Source of the DNA: CAYOBW01 sp964402115 | Lineage (GTDB): Bacteria; Verrucomicrobiota; Kiritimatiellia; UBA8416; CAYOBW01 | Direction: 5' to 3' | DNA length: 9,382 nt | Assembly: GCA_964402115.1 (NCBI GenBank) | Contig: CAYOBW010000292.1 | Coordinates: forward strand, 1 to 9,382 | Shown: in pieces, positions 1 through 9,216 of the stretch | How positions within the stretch are numbered: position 1 is the stretch's first letter | Layout: every line of letters begins with the position of its first letter | Translations under genes and position numbers: made by a program | The notes under the pieces: generated by a model | Databases searched by the model: none | Seen by the model: the letters and a program-made list of their open reading frames with translations, nothing else | Told to the model about the DNA's origin: nothing

Positions 1-1457
1 TGTCCGAGGTCGGCGTGGGCACGGTGGCCGCCGGCGTGGCCAAGGCGCGGGCCGACATGATCCTGATCAGCGGCTACGACGGCGGCACGGGCGCCTCGCC
101 CCTCACCTCGCTGCGGCACGCCGGCGCGCCCTGGGAGCTGGGGCTGGCGGAGGCGCAGCAGACGCTCGTGATCAACGGCCTCCGCAACCGCGTGCGCCTG
201 CAGACGGACGGCCAGCTCAAGACCGGCCGCGACGTCATGATCGCGGCGCTGCTGGGCGCCGAGGAGTTCGGCTTCGCGACGGCGGCCCTGGTCGTGTGCG
301 GCTGCGTCATGATGCGCAAGTGCCACACCAACGGCTGCCCCGTGGGCGTGGCGACGCAGGACCCGGAGCTGCGCAAGCGGTACACCGGCAAGCCGGAGTA
401 TGTCGTCAACTTCTTCAACCTGCTGGCCGGCGAGGTGCGCGAGTGGCTGGCGCAGCTGGGCTTCCGCCGCCTCGACGAGGCCATCGGCCGCGCGGACCTG
501 CTCGAGACGAACCCGGCGATCGCCTTCTGGAAGGCGCGCGGGCTCGATTTCTCCCGCGTCTTCCACCGGCCCGACGCCCCGCCCGAAGCCTGCCGGCACA
601 CCGTGAAGCAGGCGCTCGACCTCTCGCAGACGCTCGACCACGACATGCTGCCGGAAGTGCTCCCGGCCATCGAGAGCGGCCAGCCGGTGCGCGTCGAGCG
701 CGCCATCCGCAACGTGCACCGCACGGTCGGCGCGCGGATCGCCAGCCACGTCGCGCGCCGCCACGGCGCCGAGGGGCTGCCGCCCAACACCATCACCCTC
801 TGCTTCACCGGCGCGGCCGGCCAGAGCTTCGGGGCCTTCTGCGCGCGCGGCATGACCCTCGTGCTGAACGGCGAGGCCAACGACTACCTCGGCAAGGGCC
901 TCTCGGGCGCGCGGATCATCGTCCGCCCCTACCCCGGGGCCGCCTACACCCCGTCGCAGAACATCATAGCGGGCAACGTGCTGTTCTACGGGGCCACGAG
1001 CGGCGAGGCGTTCTTGAACGGGCGGGCGGGCGAGCGGTTCGCCATCCGCAACAGCGGCGCCCACCTCGTCGTCGAGGGCGTGGGCGACCACGGGTGCGAG
1101 TACATGACCGGCGGCCGCGTGGTCATCCTCGGCCCCACCGGCGTGAACTTCGGCGCCGGCATGAGCGGCGGCATCGCCTACGTGTACGACGAGGCCGGCA
1201 CGTTCGACAACAACTGCAACCTCGACATGCTGGACCTCGACCTCGTCGAGACCGAGGCCGACAGGCAGGAGCTGCGCGAGCTGATCGAGCGCCACCTCAT
1301 GTACACCGGCAGCGCGAAGGCGCGCGAGATCCTGGAGCACTGGACGGTGGCGCTGCCGCGCTTCGTCAAGGTTTTCCCCATGGAGTACAAGCGGGTGCTG
1401 GGGCAGATGAGCCGCGAGGACGCCGCCACCGAGCGGCGCGCGGTCGGCCACAACTGA
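1..1457 (+). CDS. gltB: Glutamate synthase large (alpha) subunit, C-terminal part; 5' end outside window
   Basis: The visible 484 residues (reading frame from base 3) are the C-terminal third of the large subunit of NADPH-dependent glutamate synthase (GOGAT), which makes two glutamates from glutamine and 2-oxoglutarate. The fragment begins inside the FMN-binding synthase barrel (SGYDGGTGASPL, WELGLAE, VRLQTDGQLKTGRDV). The 3Fe-4S cluster cysteines follow in the family spacing C-x5-C-x4-C, encoded at 303-305, 321-323 and 336-338, inside MMRKCHTNGCPVG. From about base 690 comes the GXGXG beta-helix domain (LNGEANDYLGKGLSG, FGAGMSGG), and the protein closes with the typical PMEYKRVLGQM. A GTG at base 15 is only an internal valine, because homology continues upstream to the window edge. 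One small oddity is an extra cysteine two residues before the first cluster cysteine (VVCGC), where, from memory, glutamate is usual. It is followed by gltD after 37 bases, clearly one operon. The call is firm; only the missing N-terminal amidotransferase half is unseen. Confidence 0.97.
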   Translation, partial: SEVGVGTVAAGVAKARADMILISGYDGGTGASPLTSLRHAGAPWELGLAEAQQTLVINGLRNRVRLQTDGQLKTGRDVMIAALLGAEEFGFATAALVVCGCVMMRKCHTNGCPVGVATQDPELRKRYTGKPEYVVNFFNLLAGEVREWLAQLGFRRLDEAIGRADLLETNPAIAFWKARGLDFSRVFHRPDAPPEACRHTVKQALDLSQTLDHDMLPEVLPAIESGQPVRVERAIRNVHRTVGARIASHVARRHGAEGLPPNTITLCFTGAAGQSFGAFCARGMTLVLNGEANDYLGKGLSGARIIVRPYPGAAYTPSQNIIAGNVLFYGATSGEAFLNGRAGERFAIRNSGAHLVVEGVGDHGCEYMTGGRVVILGPTGVNFGAGMSGGIAYVYDEAGTFDNNCNLDMLDLDLVETEADRQELRELIERHLMYTGSAKAREILEHWTVALPRFVKVFPMEYKRVLGQMSREDAATERRAVGHN

Positions 1458-1494
1458 GCACAAACGGACGTAGCGTGGGCAAGGGAGTCTGGTC

Positions 1495-2955
1495 ATGCGG
1501 GACAGGGAACGTGGATTTATGCAGGTGCCCCGGCGCGACCCCGGCTATCGGCCGGTCGCGGAGCGGACGCGCGATTACCGGGCGGTGGAGCAGCGGCCGA
1601 CCGACGACGAGCTGCACGAGCAGGCCGCGCGGTGCATGGATTGCGGCGTGCCGTTCTGCCACGCCAAGGGCTGCCCGGTGCGCAACCTCATCCCGGAGTT
1701 CAACGACCTCGCCTACCACAACCAGTGGGAGGACGCGCTGGCGCTGCTGCTGGCGGGCGGGTGCTTCCCCGAATTCACGGGGCGCATCTGCCCCGCGCCG
1801 TGCGAGGGCGCGTGCGTGCTGGGCATCAACGCCGACCCGGTCGCCATCCGGCAGGTCGAACTGGCGATCATCGAGAAGGCCTTCGAACGCGGCTACATCC
1901 AGCCCCAGCCGCCCGCCGTGCGGCGCCCGGAGCGCGTGGCGGTCATCGGCTCCGGCCCCGCGGGCCTGGCCGTCGCGCAGGTGCTCAACCGCCGCGGCTA
2001 CCCCGTCGTCGTGTACGAGAACGGCCTGAAGCCGGGCGGCATCCTGCGGTACGGCATCCCGGACTTCAAGCTGGAGAAGTGGGTGATCGACCGCCGCCTC
2101 AAGCTGATGCAGGCCGAGGGCGTGACGTTCGAAACCGGCGTCGAGATCGGCGAGGATCTCTCGTACCGCTTCCTCGCGAGCCGCTTCGCCGCGGTCGTGC
2201 TGACGGGCGGCGCGCGCGCTCCCCGCGACCTGCGCGTCCCCGGGCGGGAGCTCGCGGGGATTCACTTCGCGATGGACTTCCTGACCCAGCAGAACATGCG
2301 CCTGGGCGGCGAGCCGGTGGCGCAGGCGGGCGAGATCCTGGCCACGGGCAAGCGCGTGGTGGTCATCGGCGGCGGCGACACCGGCGCGGACTGCGTCGGC
2401 ACCTCCTGGCGCCAGGGCGCGCGCGCCGTGCTGCAGTTCGAGATCATGCCCAAGCCGCCCCCCGAGCGTTCGCCGAAGACCCCCTGGCCGCAGTGGCCGC
2501 TGATGCTGCGCGAGTCGAGCAGCCACAAGGAAGGGGGCCAGCGCCGCTGGGCCGTCTCGACGGTCGCCTTCGAGGGCGAACAGGGGCAGGTGCAGCGGAT
2601 CCGCTGCGTCGAGGTCGAATGGCAGGAGAGCGGCGGGCGACCCGCGTACGTCGACCGCCCCGGCAGCGAGTTCGTCAGCGAAGCGGATCTCGTGCTGCTG
2701 GCCATGGGGTTCTCGGGACCCGGCCCCCAGCCGCTGGCCGACGAACTCGACCTCAAGCTGGACGAGCGCGGTTTCATCCAGCGCGCGCAGGGGCACATGA
2801 CCAGCGCCCCCGGCGTCTTCGTCGCCGGCGACATGGCGCTGGGCGCCTCGCTCGTCGTGCGCGCGATTCGCGACGGGCAGGAGTCAGCGGACGAAGTGGA
2901 CGCGTGGCTCACCGCCCGCCGCCCCGCCCCCGCGCCCGCGGCGGCATCCACCTGA
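1495..2955 (+). CDS. gltD: Glutamate synthase small (beta) subunit, NADPH-oxidising
   Basis: Complete 486-residue protein, close to the usual GltD length. It takes electrons from NADPH through FAD and passes them via Fe-S clusters to the FMN in GltB. Visible features in order: N-terminal 4Fe-4S region with C47, C50, C55 and C60 (CMDCGVPFC, GCPVRNLIPEFNDL) and C99, C103, C107 (RICPAPCEGAC); FAD dinucleotide fold VAVIGSGPAGLA at 148-159; NADPH-binding fold VVVIGGGDTGADC at 288-300; and the second FAD motif GDMALGASLVVRAIRDGQ at about 445-462. The ATG at 1495 is chosen because AAGGGAG lies at 1481-1487, seven bases upstream, and because the residues leading to GFM resemble normal GltD starts. 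An Ala/Pro-rich tail (about 475-486) is the only unusual part. The same fold occurs in other Fe-S/FAD oxidoreductases, but the gltB neighbour makes GltD the clear call. Confidence 0.97.
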   Translation: MRDRERGFMQVPRRDPGYRPVAERTRDYRAVEQRPTDDELHEQAARCMDCGVPFCHAKGCPVRNLIPEFNDLAYHNQWEDALALLLAGGCFPEFTGRICPAPCEGACVLGINADPVAIRQVELAIIEKAFERGYIQPQPPAVRRPERVAVIGSGPAGLAVAQVLNRRGYPVVVYENGLKPGGILRYGIPDFKLEKWVIDRRLKLMQAEGVTFETGVEIGEDLSYRFLASRFAAVVLTGGARAPRDLRVPGRELAGIHFAMDFLTQQNMRLGGEPVAQAGEILATGKRVVVIGGGDTGADCVGTSWRQGARAVLQFEIMPKPPPERSPKTPWPQWPLMLRESSSHKEGGQRRWAVSTVAFEGEQGQVQRIRCVEVEWQESGGRPAYVDRPGSEFVSEADLVLLAMGFSGPGPQPLADELDLKLDERGFIQRAQGHMTSAPGVFVAGDMALGASLVVRAIRDGQESADEVDAWLTARRPAPAPAAAST

Positions 2956-3135
2956 CGGGGTGCGAGGCTCCCGCGCCGGCTCGTTCCTGCACGTGCGGGC
3001 GGCGGGGGATCCCTGCCCCCCCGACAAATAAGCGGCGGATACTTGCACGGGAATCCGCAACGGGCTATCTTTCTGCCGGTCGCAGGCCGTTGGCGCAGAC
3101 GGTGATGGCGCCACGGGAAAGGCAGGGCAAACCCC
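2956..3135. other. Intergenic region between gltD and the antiporter operon
   Basis: This is the longest gene-free stretch in the window (180 bases). A stem-loop can be drawn with CCCGCGC at 2970-2976 against GTGCGGG at 2993-2999 (seven pairs including one G-U, 16-base loop). A second pairs GGGGG at 3004-3008 with CCCCC at 3016-3020. Neither is followed by a T tract, so intrinsic termination of the glt operon is only possible, not shown. The downstream half is noticeably more A/T-rich and carries the candidate promoter listed separately. No small ORF with a convincing ribosome binding site was found. Confidence 0.4.
3043..3071 (+). promoter_or_regulatory. Candidate sigma-70-type promoter for the antiporter-recD2-ptsH operon
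   Basis: TTGCAC at 3043-3048 and TATCTT at 3066-3071 are separated by exactly 17 bases. They lie in one of the few A/T-richer patches of the window, 65 bases before the antiporter start. The match is moderate: three of six bases to TTGACA and four of six to TATAAT. The position after a likely end of the glt operon supports it, but the box match alone could occur by chance. Confidence 0.35.
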
Positions 3136-5856
3136 ATGAACGGACGCTTACGCGTGTGGACGGGACTGGTCCTGCTGCTGGGGCTGGCCACGCCAGTCCT
3201 CGCGGCTGATCCCGCGCTGGTCCCGGCAGCGCTCACCGGCGACATGGCGCACCGCATGATGCTGCTGGCGCTGCAGCTCGGCCTGATCCTGCTGTCCGCC
3301 AAGATCTGCAACCTGCTGTTCGAGGCAGTGCGCCTGCCGGGGACCGTCGGCGAAATCGTGGCGGGCATGCTGATCGGGCCTTACGCCCTGGGCGCCGTGC
3401 CGCTGCCCGGCTTCCCGCAGGGGGCCCTGCCGTTCTTCTCCGCTGCCTTCCCGCTCTCCCCCGAGCTGTACGGCGTCGCCTGCCTGGCGGCCATGATCCT
3501 GCTGTTCATGACCGGCCTTGGCACGGACGTGCAGCAGTTCGTCCAGCACTCGCTGACGGGCAGCCTGGTGGGGCTCGGCGGCGCCGTGGCCGCGTTTGCC
3601 GCCGGCGCGTACGTCGGCCACCTCTTCCTGCCCGGCCTCCAGCACGGACCGCTCTCCTGCTGGGCGGCGCCCTGCCTGTTTCTCGGCATCCTCTCGGCCA
3701 CCACCTCGCTGGCCGTCGCGTCGCGGGTGCTGGCGGCGCGGCGCAAGCAGGATACGCCCGAGGGGTTCGTGATCGTGGCCGGCGCCTCCGTGGACGACCT
3801 GATCGGCCTGATCCTGCTGGTCGGCGGCCTGGGCATCATCGCTTCCGTGTCGGACGCCGGCGACATCCGCTGGGGGCGCGTGGCGCTGACCGCCGGCAAG
3901 GTCGGGGGCGTGTGGCTGGCCGTGAGCGTGCTGGGGTGGGTCGCGGCGCGGTGGCTGCAGGGGCTCCTGCGCTCGTTCCGGCATCGCGGCAGCCTGGCGG
4001 CCATGTCGCTGGGCGTCGCCCTCATCCTCGCCGGCCTGTTCGAGGAGGCGGATCTGGCGCTGATCGTCGGCGCCTACGTCACCGGCCTGGCGCTCTCGCG
4101 CACCGACATCCGCCTGGCCGTGCGCGAGTACGTGGACCCGCTGTACACGTTCTTCGTCCCGGTGTTCTTCGCCGTGGCCGGCATGCTGATCAACGTGCCG
4201 CAGCTGCTGACCCGGCCCGTCGCCTTTTTCGCCCTGCTGTTCCTCGGCTGGGCCGTGGTCGCGAAGCTGGTCGGCGCCGCCCTGCCCGCGCTGGCCTGCG
4301 GCTTCAACCTGCGCGGCGCCCTGCGCATCGGGTTCGGCATGGTGCCGCGCGGCGAGCTGGCGCTCATTGTGGCGGGCGTGGGACTGCTCGAAGGCTTCAT
4401 CAACGGCGCGACCTACAGCGCCGCCGCCGCCGCCGTGGTGGCGACCATGGTGCTGGGGCCGGCCTTCGTCAGCCTGCTGTTCCGAAACCCCGCCAGCGGC
4501 CTCTGGCGGTCGCGCGCGGCGAACGAGGCGGCCGAAACGACCCTGAGCTTCCCGTTCCCGAGCAGCGAAGCGGCCTGCCTGCTCGTGCAGAAGCTGCAGA
4601 ACGCCCTCGAGGCGGAGGGCTTTGCCCTCTACACCGTGGATCACGACGAGCACCTCTACCAGTTCCGCAAGGAGCGCTCCGTCATCGATTTCCAGCAACT
4701 GGAGCGGGAGCTGCGCTTCACCTGCGACCGCCGCGACACAGCGCTGATCAACACCGTCGTCATCGAATCCTTCGCCCAGATCGAGCAGACGGTGAACGAG
4801 CTGCGCAAGACGCTCGACCATGCCGGCGTGGGGCGGCAGGTGCAGGAGCCCGGCGCGCCCCTGCCCAATCTCGTGGCCCTGAAGCGGTTCATCACGCCCG
4901 ACGTGCTCTGCCCGCGGCTGCAGGCCACGGACAAGCTGGGCGTCATCAACGAGCTCATCGCCCTGCTGGCGCGCAACGGCCTCGTGAAGAACGCCGCAGC
5001 CGCCCGCGACGCGGTCATGGCGCGGGAGGCGTCCATGTCCACCGGCATCCAGTTCGGGCTCGCCATCCCCCATGGCCGCACCGATGCCGTCGACCACCTC
5101 GTCTGCGCCATCGGGCTGAAGCCGCAGGGCCTCGACTTCGCCTCCATGGACAAGCAGCCCACCCGCATCTGCGTGCTGACGCTCGCGCCGCAAACCGCGA
5201 CCGCGCCCTACATGCAGTTCATGTCCATCATCAGCCAGACGCTCACCGAGCAGGGGCGCGAGGCGCTGCTGGCCTGCGTCACCCGCGAGGAGATGTACAC
5301 CGTGCTGACGGGCGGGATCTCGGCGCAGCAGTTCCTGAACAAGCGCCAGTCCGCCCTGCGCGAACGCGCCCGCCAGGCGCCGGCCGTGCACCCGCGCGAA
5401 TCGCCGCTCCTGCGGTACCTCAAGCCGGAGCTCATGAAGGTGGACCTGAAAGGCACCGACAAGCCGTCCATCATCGACGAGCTGATCGAGCTCCTCGTGC
5501 AGCAGCACGCCGTGAAGGACCGGGAGGTGGTCCGCCAGGCGATCATGGACCGCGAGGCCCAGATGTCCACCGGCCTGGAGCATGGCGTGGCCATCCCCCA
5601 CGCCCGCATGGACGGCATCGAGGACATGCTCTGCGCCATCGGCGTGAAGCGCGAGGGCGTGGACTTCGCCTCGCTCGACGGGCAGCCGGCGAACATCTTC
5701 ATCATGACCGTTTCGCCGCGCAAGACGCCGGCGCCGCAGGTGCAGTTCATGGCGCTGATGAGCCGCCTGCTGGACGAGAACAACCGCCGGCGCGTACTCG
5801 AGGCGCCCACCAACACCGCGCTTTACGAGTTGCTCACGGCCCACCGGGAGCCGTGA
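3136..5856 (+). CDS. CPA2-type cation/proton antiporter fused to two C-terminal PTS EIIA domains
   Basis: 906 residues. Residues 1-23 look like a cleavable signal peptide or extra N-terminal helix (positive N-terminus, leucine core, VLAADP). Residues about 40-450 form a Na+/H+-exchanger domain of some 12 hydrophobic segments. Family marks include LFEAVRLPGTVGEIVAGMLIGP (60-82), a TSLAVASRVLA segment (190-200), the ion-binding carboxylate pair in ASVDDLIGL (Asp220, Asp221) and VPRGELALI (403-411). Residues about 465-580 are a soluble linker I cannot assign. Two EIIA domains of the mannitol/fructose/Ntr type follow, at about 582-735 and 762-903. Each has STG-x4-G-x-AIPH with the phospho-acceptor histidine (His646 and His822). 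Expected location is the inner membrane with the EIIA domains in the cytoplasm. By family, Asp-Asp antiporters are often electrogenic, but substrate (Na+, K+ or other) cannot be read here. The start ATG has a weak CAGGG eight bases upstream. recD2 begins 29 bases after the stop and ptsH closes the likely operon. PTS control of transport is an inference from the fusion and the HPr neighbour. Confidence 0.9.
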   Translation: MNGRLRVWTGLVLLLGLATPVLAADPALVPAALTGDMAHRMMLLALQLGLILLSAKICNLLFEAVRLPGTVGEIVAGMLIGPYALGAVPLPGFPQGALPFFSAAFPLSPELYGVACLAAMILLFMTGLGTDVQQFVQHSLTGSLVGLGGAVAAFAAGAYVGHLFLPGLQHGPLSCWAAPCLFLGILSATTSLAVASRVLAARRKQDTPEGFVIVAGASVDDLIGLILLVGGLGIIASVSDAGDIRWGRVALTAGKVGGVWLAVSVLGWVAARWLQGLLRSFRHRGSLAAMSLGVALILAGLFEEADLALIVGAYVTGLALSRTDIRLAVREYVDPLYTFFVPVFFAVAGMLINVPQLLTRPVAFFALLFLGWAVVAKLVGAALPALACGFNLRGALRIGFGMVPRGELALIVAGVGLLEGFINGATYSAAAAAVVATMVLGPAFVSLLFRNPASGLWRSRAANEAAETTLSFPFPSSEAACLLVQKLQNALEAEGFALYTVDHDEHLYQFRKERSVIDFQQLERELRFTCDRRDTALINTVVIESFAQIEQTVNELRKTLDHAGVGRQVQEPGAPLPNLVALKRFITPDVLCPRLQATDKLGVINELIALLARNGLVKNAAAARDAVMAREASMSTGIQFGLAIPHGRTDAVDHLVCAIGLKPQGLDFASMDKQPTRICVLTLAPQTATAPYMQFMSIISQTLTEQGREALLACVTREEMYTVLTGGISAQQFLNKRQSALRERARQAPAVHPRESPLLRYLKPELMKVDLKGTDKPSIIDELIELLVQQHAVKDREVVRQAIMDREAQMSTGLEHGVAIPHARMDGIEDMLCAIGVKREGVDFASLDGQPANIFIMTVSPRKTPAPQVQFMALMSRLLDENNRRRVLEAPTNTALYELLTAHREP

Positions 5857-5885
5857 GGGGGCGGGGACGGATCGGACCGAAAGCT

Positions 5886-8135
<2,250 letters not shown>

Positions 8136-8139
<4 letters not shown>

Positions 8140-8423
8140 TCCAGCGAATCGCGACAGTCAGGAACTCCCAGGGCATTCACTGCCGGCCGTCGGTGGTCAT
8201 CATGGGCGCCGCCCGCGGGTATCCCGGCAAGGTGACGGTGGAAGTGCCGCGGGGCTCCACGGACCTGACGTCCGTGCTGAGCCTGCTCTCGCTCGAGCTA
8301 CACGAGGGCACGCGGGTGACGATCACCGTGGACGGCCCCGACGAGGAGACGCTCTGCCTCAAGCTGGTCGAGCTGTTCGAGAAGCACTTCGACTTCCCGC
8401 CGCTCGGCGAACCGGTGGAGTAG
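8136..8423 (+). CDS. ptsH: HPr-family phosphocarrier protein
   Basis: 95 residues, near the usual 85-95 for HPr, the small cytoplasmic carrier that receives phosphate from enzyme I and passes it to EIIA domains. The active-site loop is GIHCRPS with the phospho-acceptor at His15, the classic position. Ser46 in DLTSVLSLLSL occupies the HPr kinase/phosphorylase site. Glycine-rich turn residues and a C-terminal helix (LKLVELFEKHF) complete the fold. The ATG overlaps the recD2 stop as ATGA, indicating translational coupling, and GAGAGGGG at 8125-8132 supplies a ribosome binding site. No enzyme I, HPr kinase or sugar EIIBC gene is in the window. The antiporter two genes upstream carries two EIIA domains, so this HPr may serve regulation more than sugar uptake (inference). 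Its last 21 codons overlap the convergent deaminase gene. It could instead be a paralogue such as NPr, but Ser46 favours an HPr under kinase control. Confidence 0.93.
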
Positions 8424-8904
8424 CGCGGCGGAAGCGGCGGCAGCGGATGCCGGCGCTCCGCAGCAGGCGGCGGGTCTGCGCCGTGAAGCCGTAATCGTCC
8501 TCGTACACGACTTCGACAATGCCGGCGTTGATGATCATCTTCGCGCACAGCAGGCAGGGGCTGAGCGTGCAGTACAGCGTCGCGCCGCGCACGGCGATGC
8601 CGTGGTAGGCGGCCTGCGTGATGGCGTTCTCCTCCGCGTGCGAGCAGATGCAGTCGCCCAGCCCCTGGCCGGAGGGCGTGGCGCTGCTGCAGCGCGGGCA
8701 GCCGCCCTCGAAGCAGTTGCGCACGCCGCGCGGGGTGCCGTTGTAGCCGGTGGAGATGATGCGGCGGTCCGCGACGAGCACGGCGGCCACCTGGCGGCGG
8801 AGGCAGTTGCCCCGGCGCGCGACCACCTGCGCGATGTCCATGAAGTACGTGTCCCAGTCCGGGCGGTCCACGGCGGCAGCCCGGGCGCCTGCGGCGGGGG
8901 TCAC
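8359..8904 (-). CDS. dCMP deaminase, ComEB-like cytidine/deoxycytidylate deaminase family
   Basis: 181 residues. The enzyme converts dCMP to dUMP, feeding thymidylate synthesis. The catalytic zinc motif is CSHAEENAI (His89, catalytic Glu91) with PCLLC (Cys117, Cys120). A cysteine-rich insert, NCFEGGCPRC (Cys64, 69, 72) with Cys85, resembles the extra structural zinc site of phage T4 and ComEB-type dCMP deaminases, and RRIISTGYNGTPRG is typical of that group and not of TadA. No ATG precedes the domain. The GTG at 8904 is chosen because it overlaps the upstream stop as GTGA and has GGAGG six bases before it. The frame stays open further upstream to 9171, but that stretch is antisense-free shadow of the preceding gene. 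The conserved domain ends near residue 158; the last 20 or so residues are an Arg/Ala/Ser-rich tail that overlaps the 3' end of ptsH on the other strand. Allosteric dCTP/dTTP control is known for the family but not visible here. Confidence 0.92.
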   Translation of the reverse strand: MTPAAGARAAAVDRPDWDTYFMDIAQVVARRGNCLRRQVAAVLVADRRIISTGYNGTPRGVRNCFEGGCPRCSSATPSGQGLGDCICSHAEENAITQAAYHGIAVRGATLYCTLSPCLLCAKMIINAGIVEVVYEDDYGFTAQTRRLLRSAGIRCRRFRRATPPVRRAAGSRSASRTARPA

Positions 8905-9185
8905 GAGGGGCCTCCGGGGTTCCTGTCGCCGGCCGCCGTCGCCGCGCGGTGCAGCCGCCGCACGAGCTCGCGGTCGCCCAGGGAGGCGCAGCGCCGCGTG
9001 TAGCGGTTGTCCACGCGCTCGAGCAGCACGTCCCACTCCTCGCGCGTCGGCGGGCTGTCGTAATCCCAGCGCTCGTCGCCCTTGCGCTTGAACTGCCACT
9101 TCACGCCGTCGCGCAGGACGGTCACGCGCACCTCGCGCTTGACCCCGTCGGCTTCCCGCTCCGTCCAGCAAACCTGCCTCTGCAT
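8901..9185 (-). CDS. Small uncharacterised protein between ettA and the dCMP deaminase
   Basis: 94 residues, hydrophilic, with no signal peptide or membrane segment. I do not recognise a named domain. It starts MQRQVCWTE and has a strand-rich front half (REVRVTVLRDGVKWQFKRKG), a central acidic-aromatic segment (ERWDYDSPPTREEWDVLLERV) and a basic helical end (ELVRRLHRAA). This looks like an ordered small domain, not random coding: the start has a clean ribosome binding site (GGAGAGGGAG, with GGAG eight bases before ATG), the stop is coupled to the deaminase GTG, and the spacing from ettA is only 31 bases. I have a vague memory of similar short hypothetical proteins in Verrucomicrobia-like genomes, but cannot confirm it. 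No function is proposed. Confidence 0.8.
   Translation of the reverse strand: MQRQVCWTEREADGVKREVRVTVLRDGVKWQFKRKGDERWDYDSPPTREEWDVLLERVDNRYTRRCASLGDRELVRRLHRAATAAGDRNPGGPS
8911..8915 (-). promoter_or_regulatory. Ribosome binding site GGAGG fixing the deaminase GTG start
   Basis: On the minus strand GGAGG ends six bases before GTG at 8904. It lies inside the 3' end of the upstream small gene, whose TGA shares bases with the GTG, so the two genes are translationally coupled. This decides the start of the deaminase, which lacks an ATG. Confidence 0.8.
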
Positions 9186-9216
9186 AGCTCCCTCTCCGGG
9201 GCGCGGCGCGCGCCCT

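Noticed and set aside
1366..2796. A 476-codon minus-strand frame opposite gltD, and similar long frames opposite recD2 (5823-7730) and gltB (74-880)
   Set aside because: Same GC-bias shadow effect; no start signals, no domains and low-complexity translations.
3004..3020. G5/C5 hairpin as an intrinsic terminator for gltD
   Set aside because: Only five pairs and no following T run; left as a possible structure rather than a called terminator.
3148..5844. An 898-codon open frame on the minus strand exactly opposite the antiporter gene
   Set aside because: Its composition (His, Gln, Arg, Gly, Ala-rich, no recognisable domain) is what high-GC third-position bias produces on the opposite strand. 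The plus-strand gene has clear family motifs throughout.
3912..5885. Extension of the recD2 reading frame far upstream through the antiporter gene (potential 1289-codon protein)
   Set aside because: The upstream part translates to Arg/Ala/Pro-rich noise under the antiporter. RecD2 homology begins only after the ATG at 5886.
8602..9091. Plus-strand open frames opposite the deaminase and small gene
   Set aside because: Translations are Arg/Ala/Gly-rich without motifs, and the minus strand here encodes a recognisable zinc deaminase.
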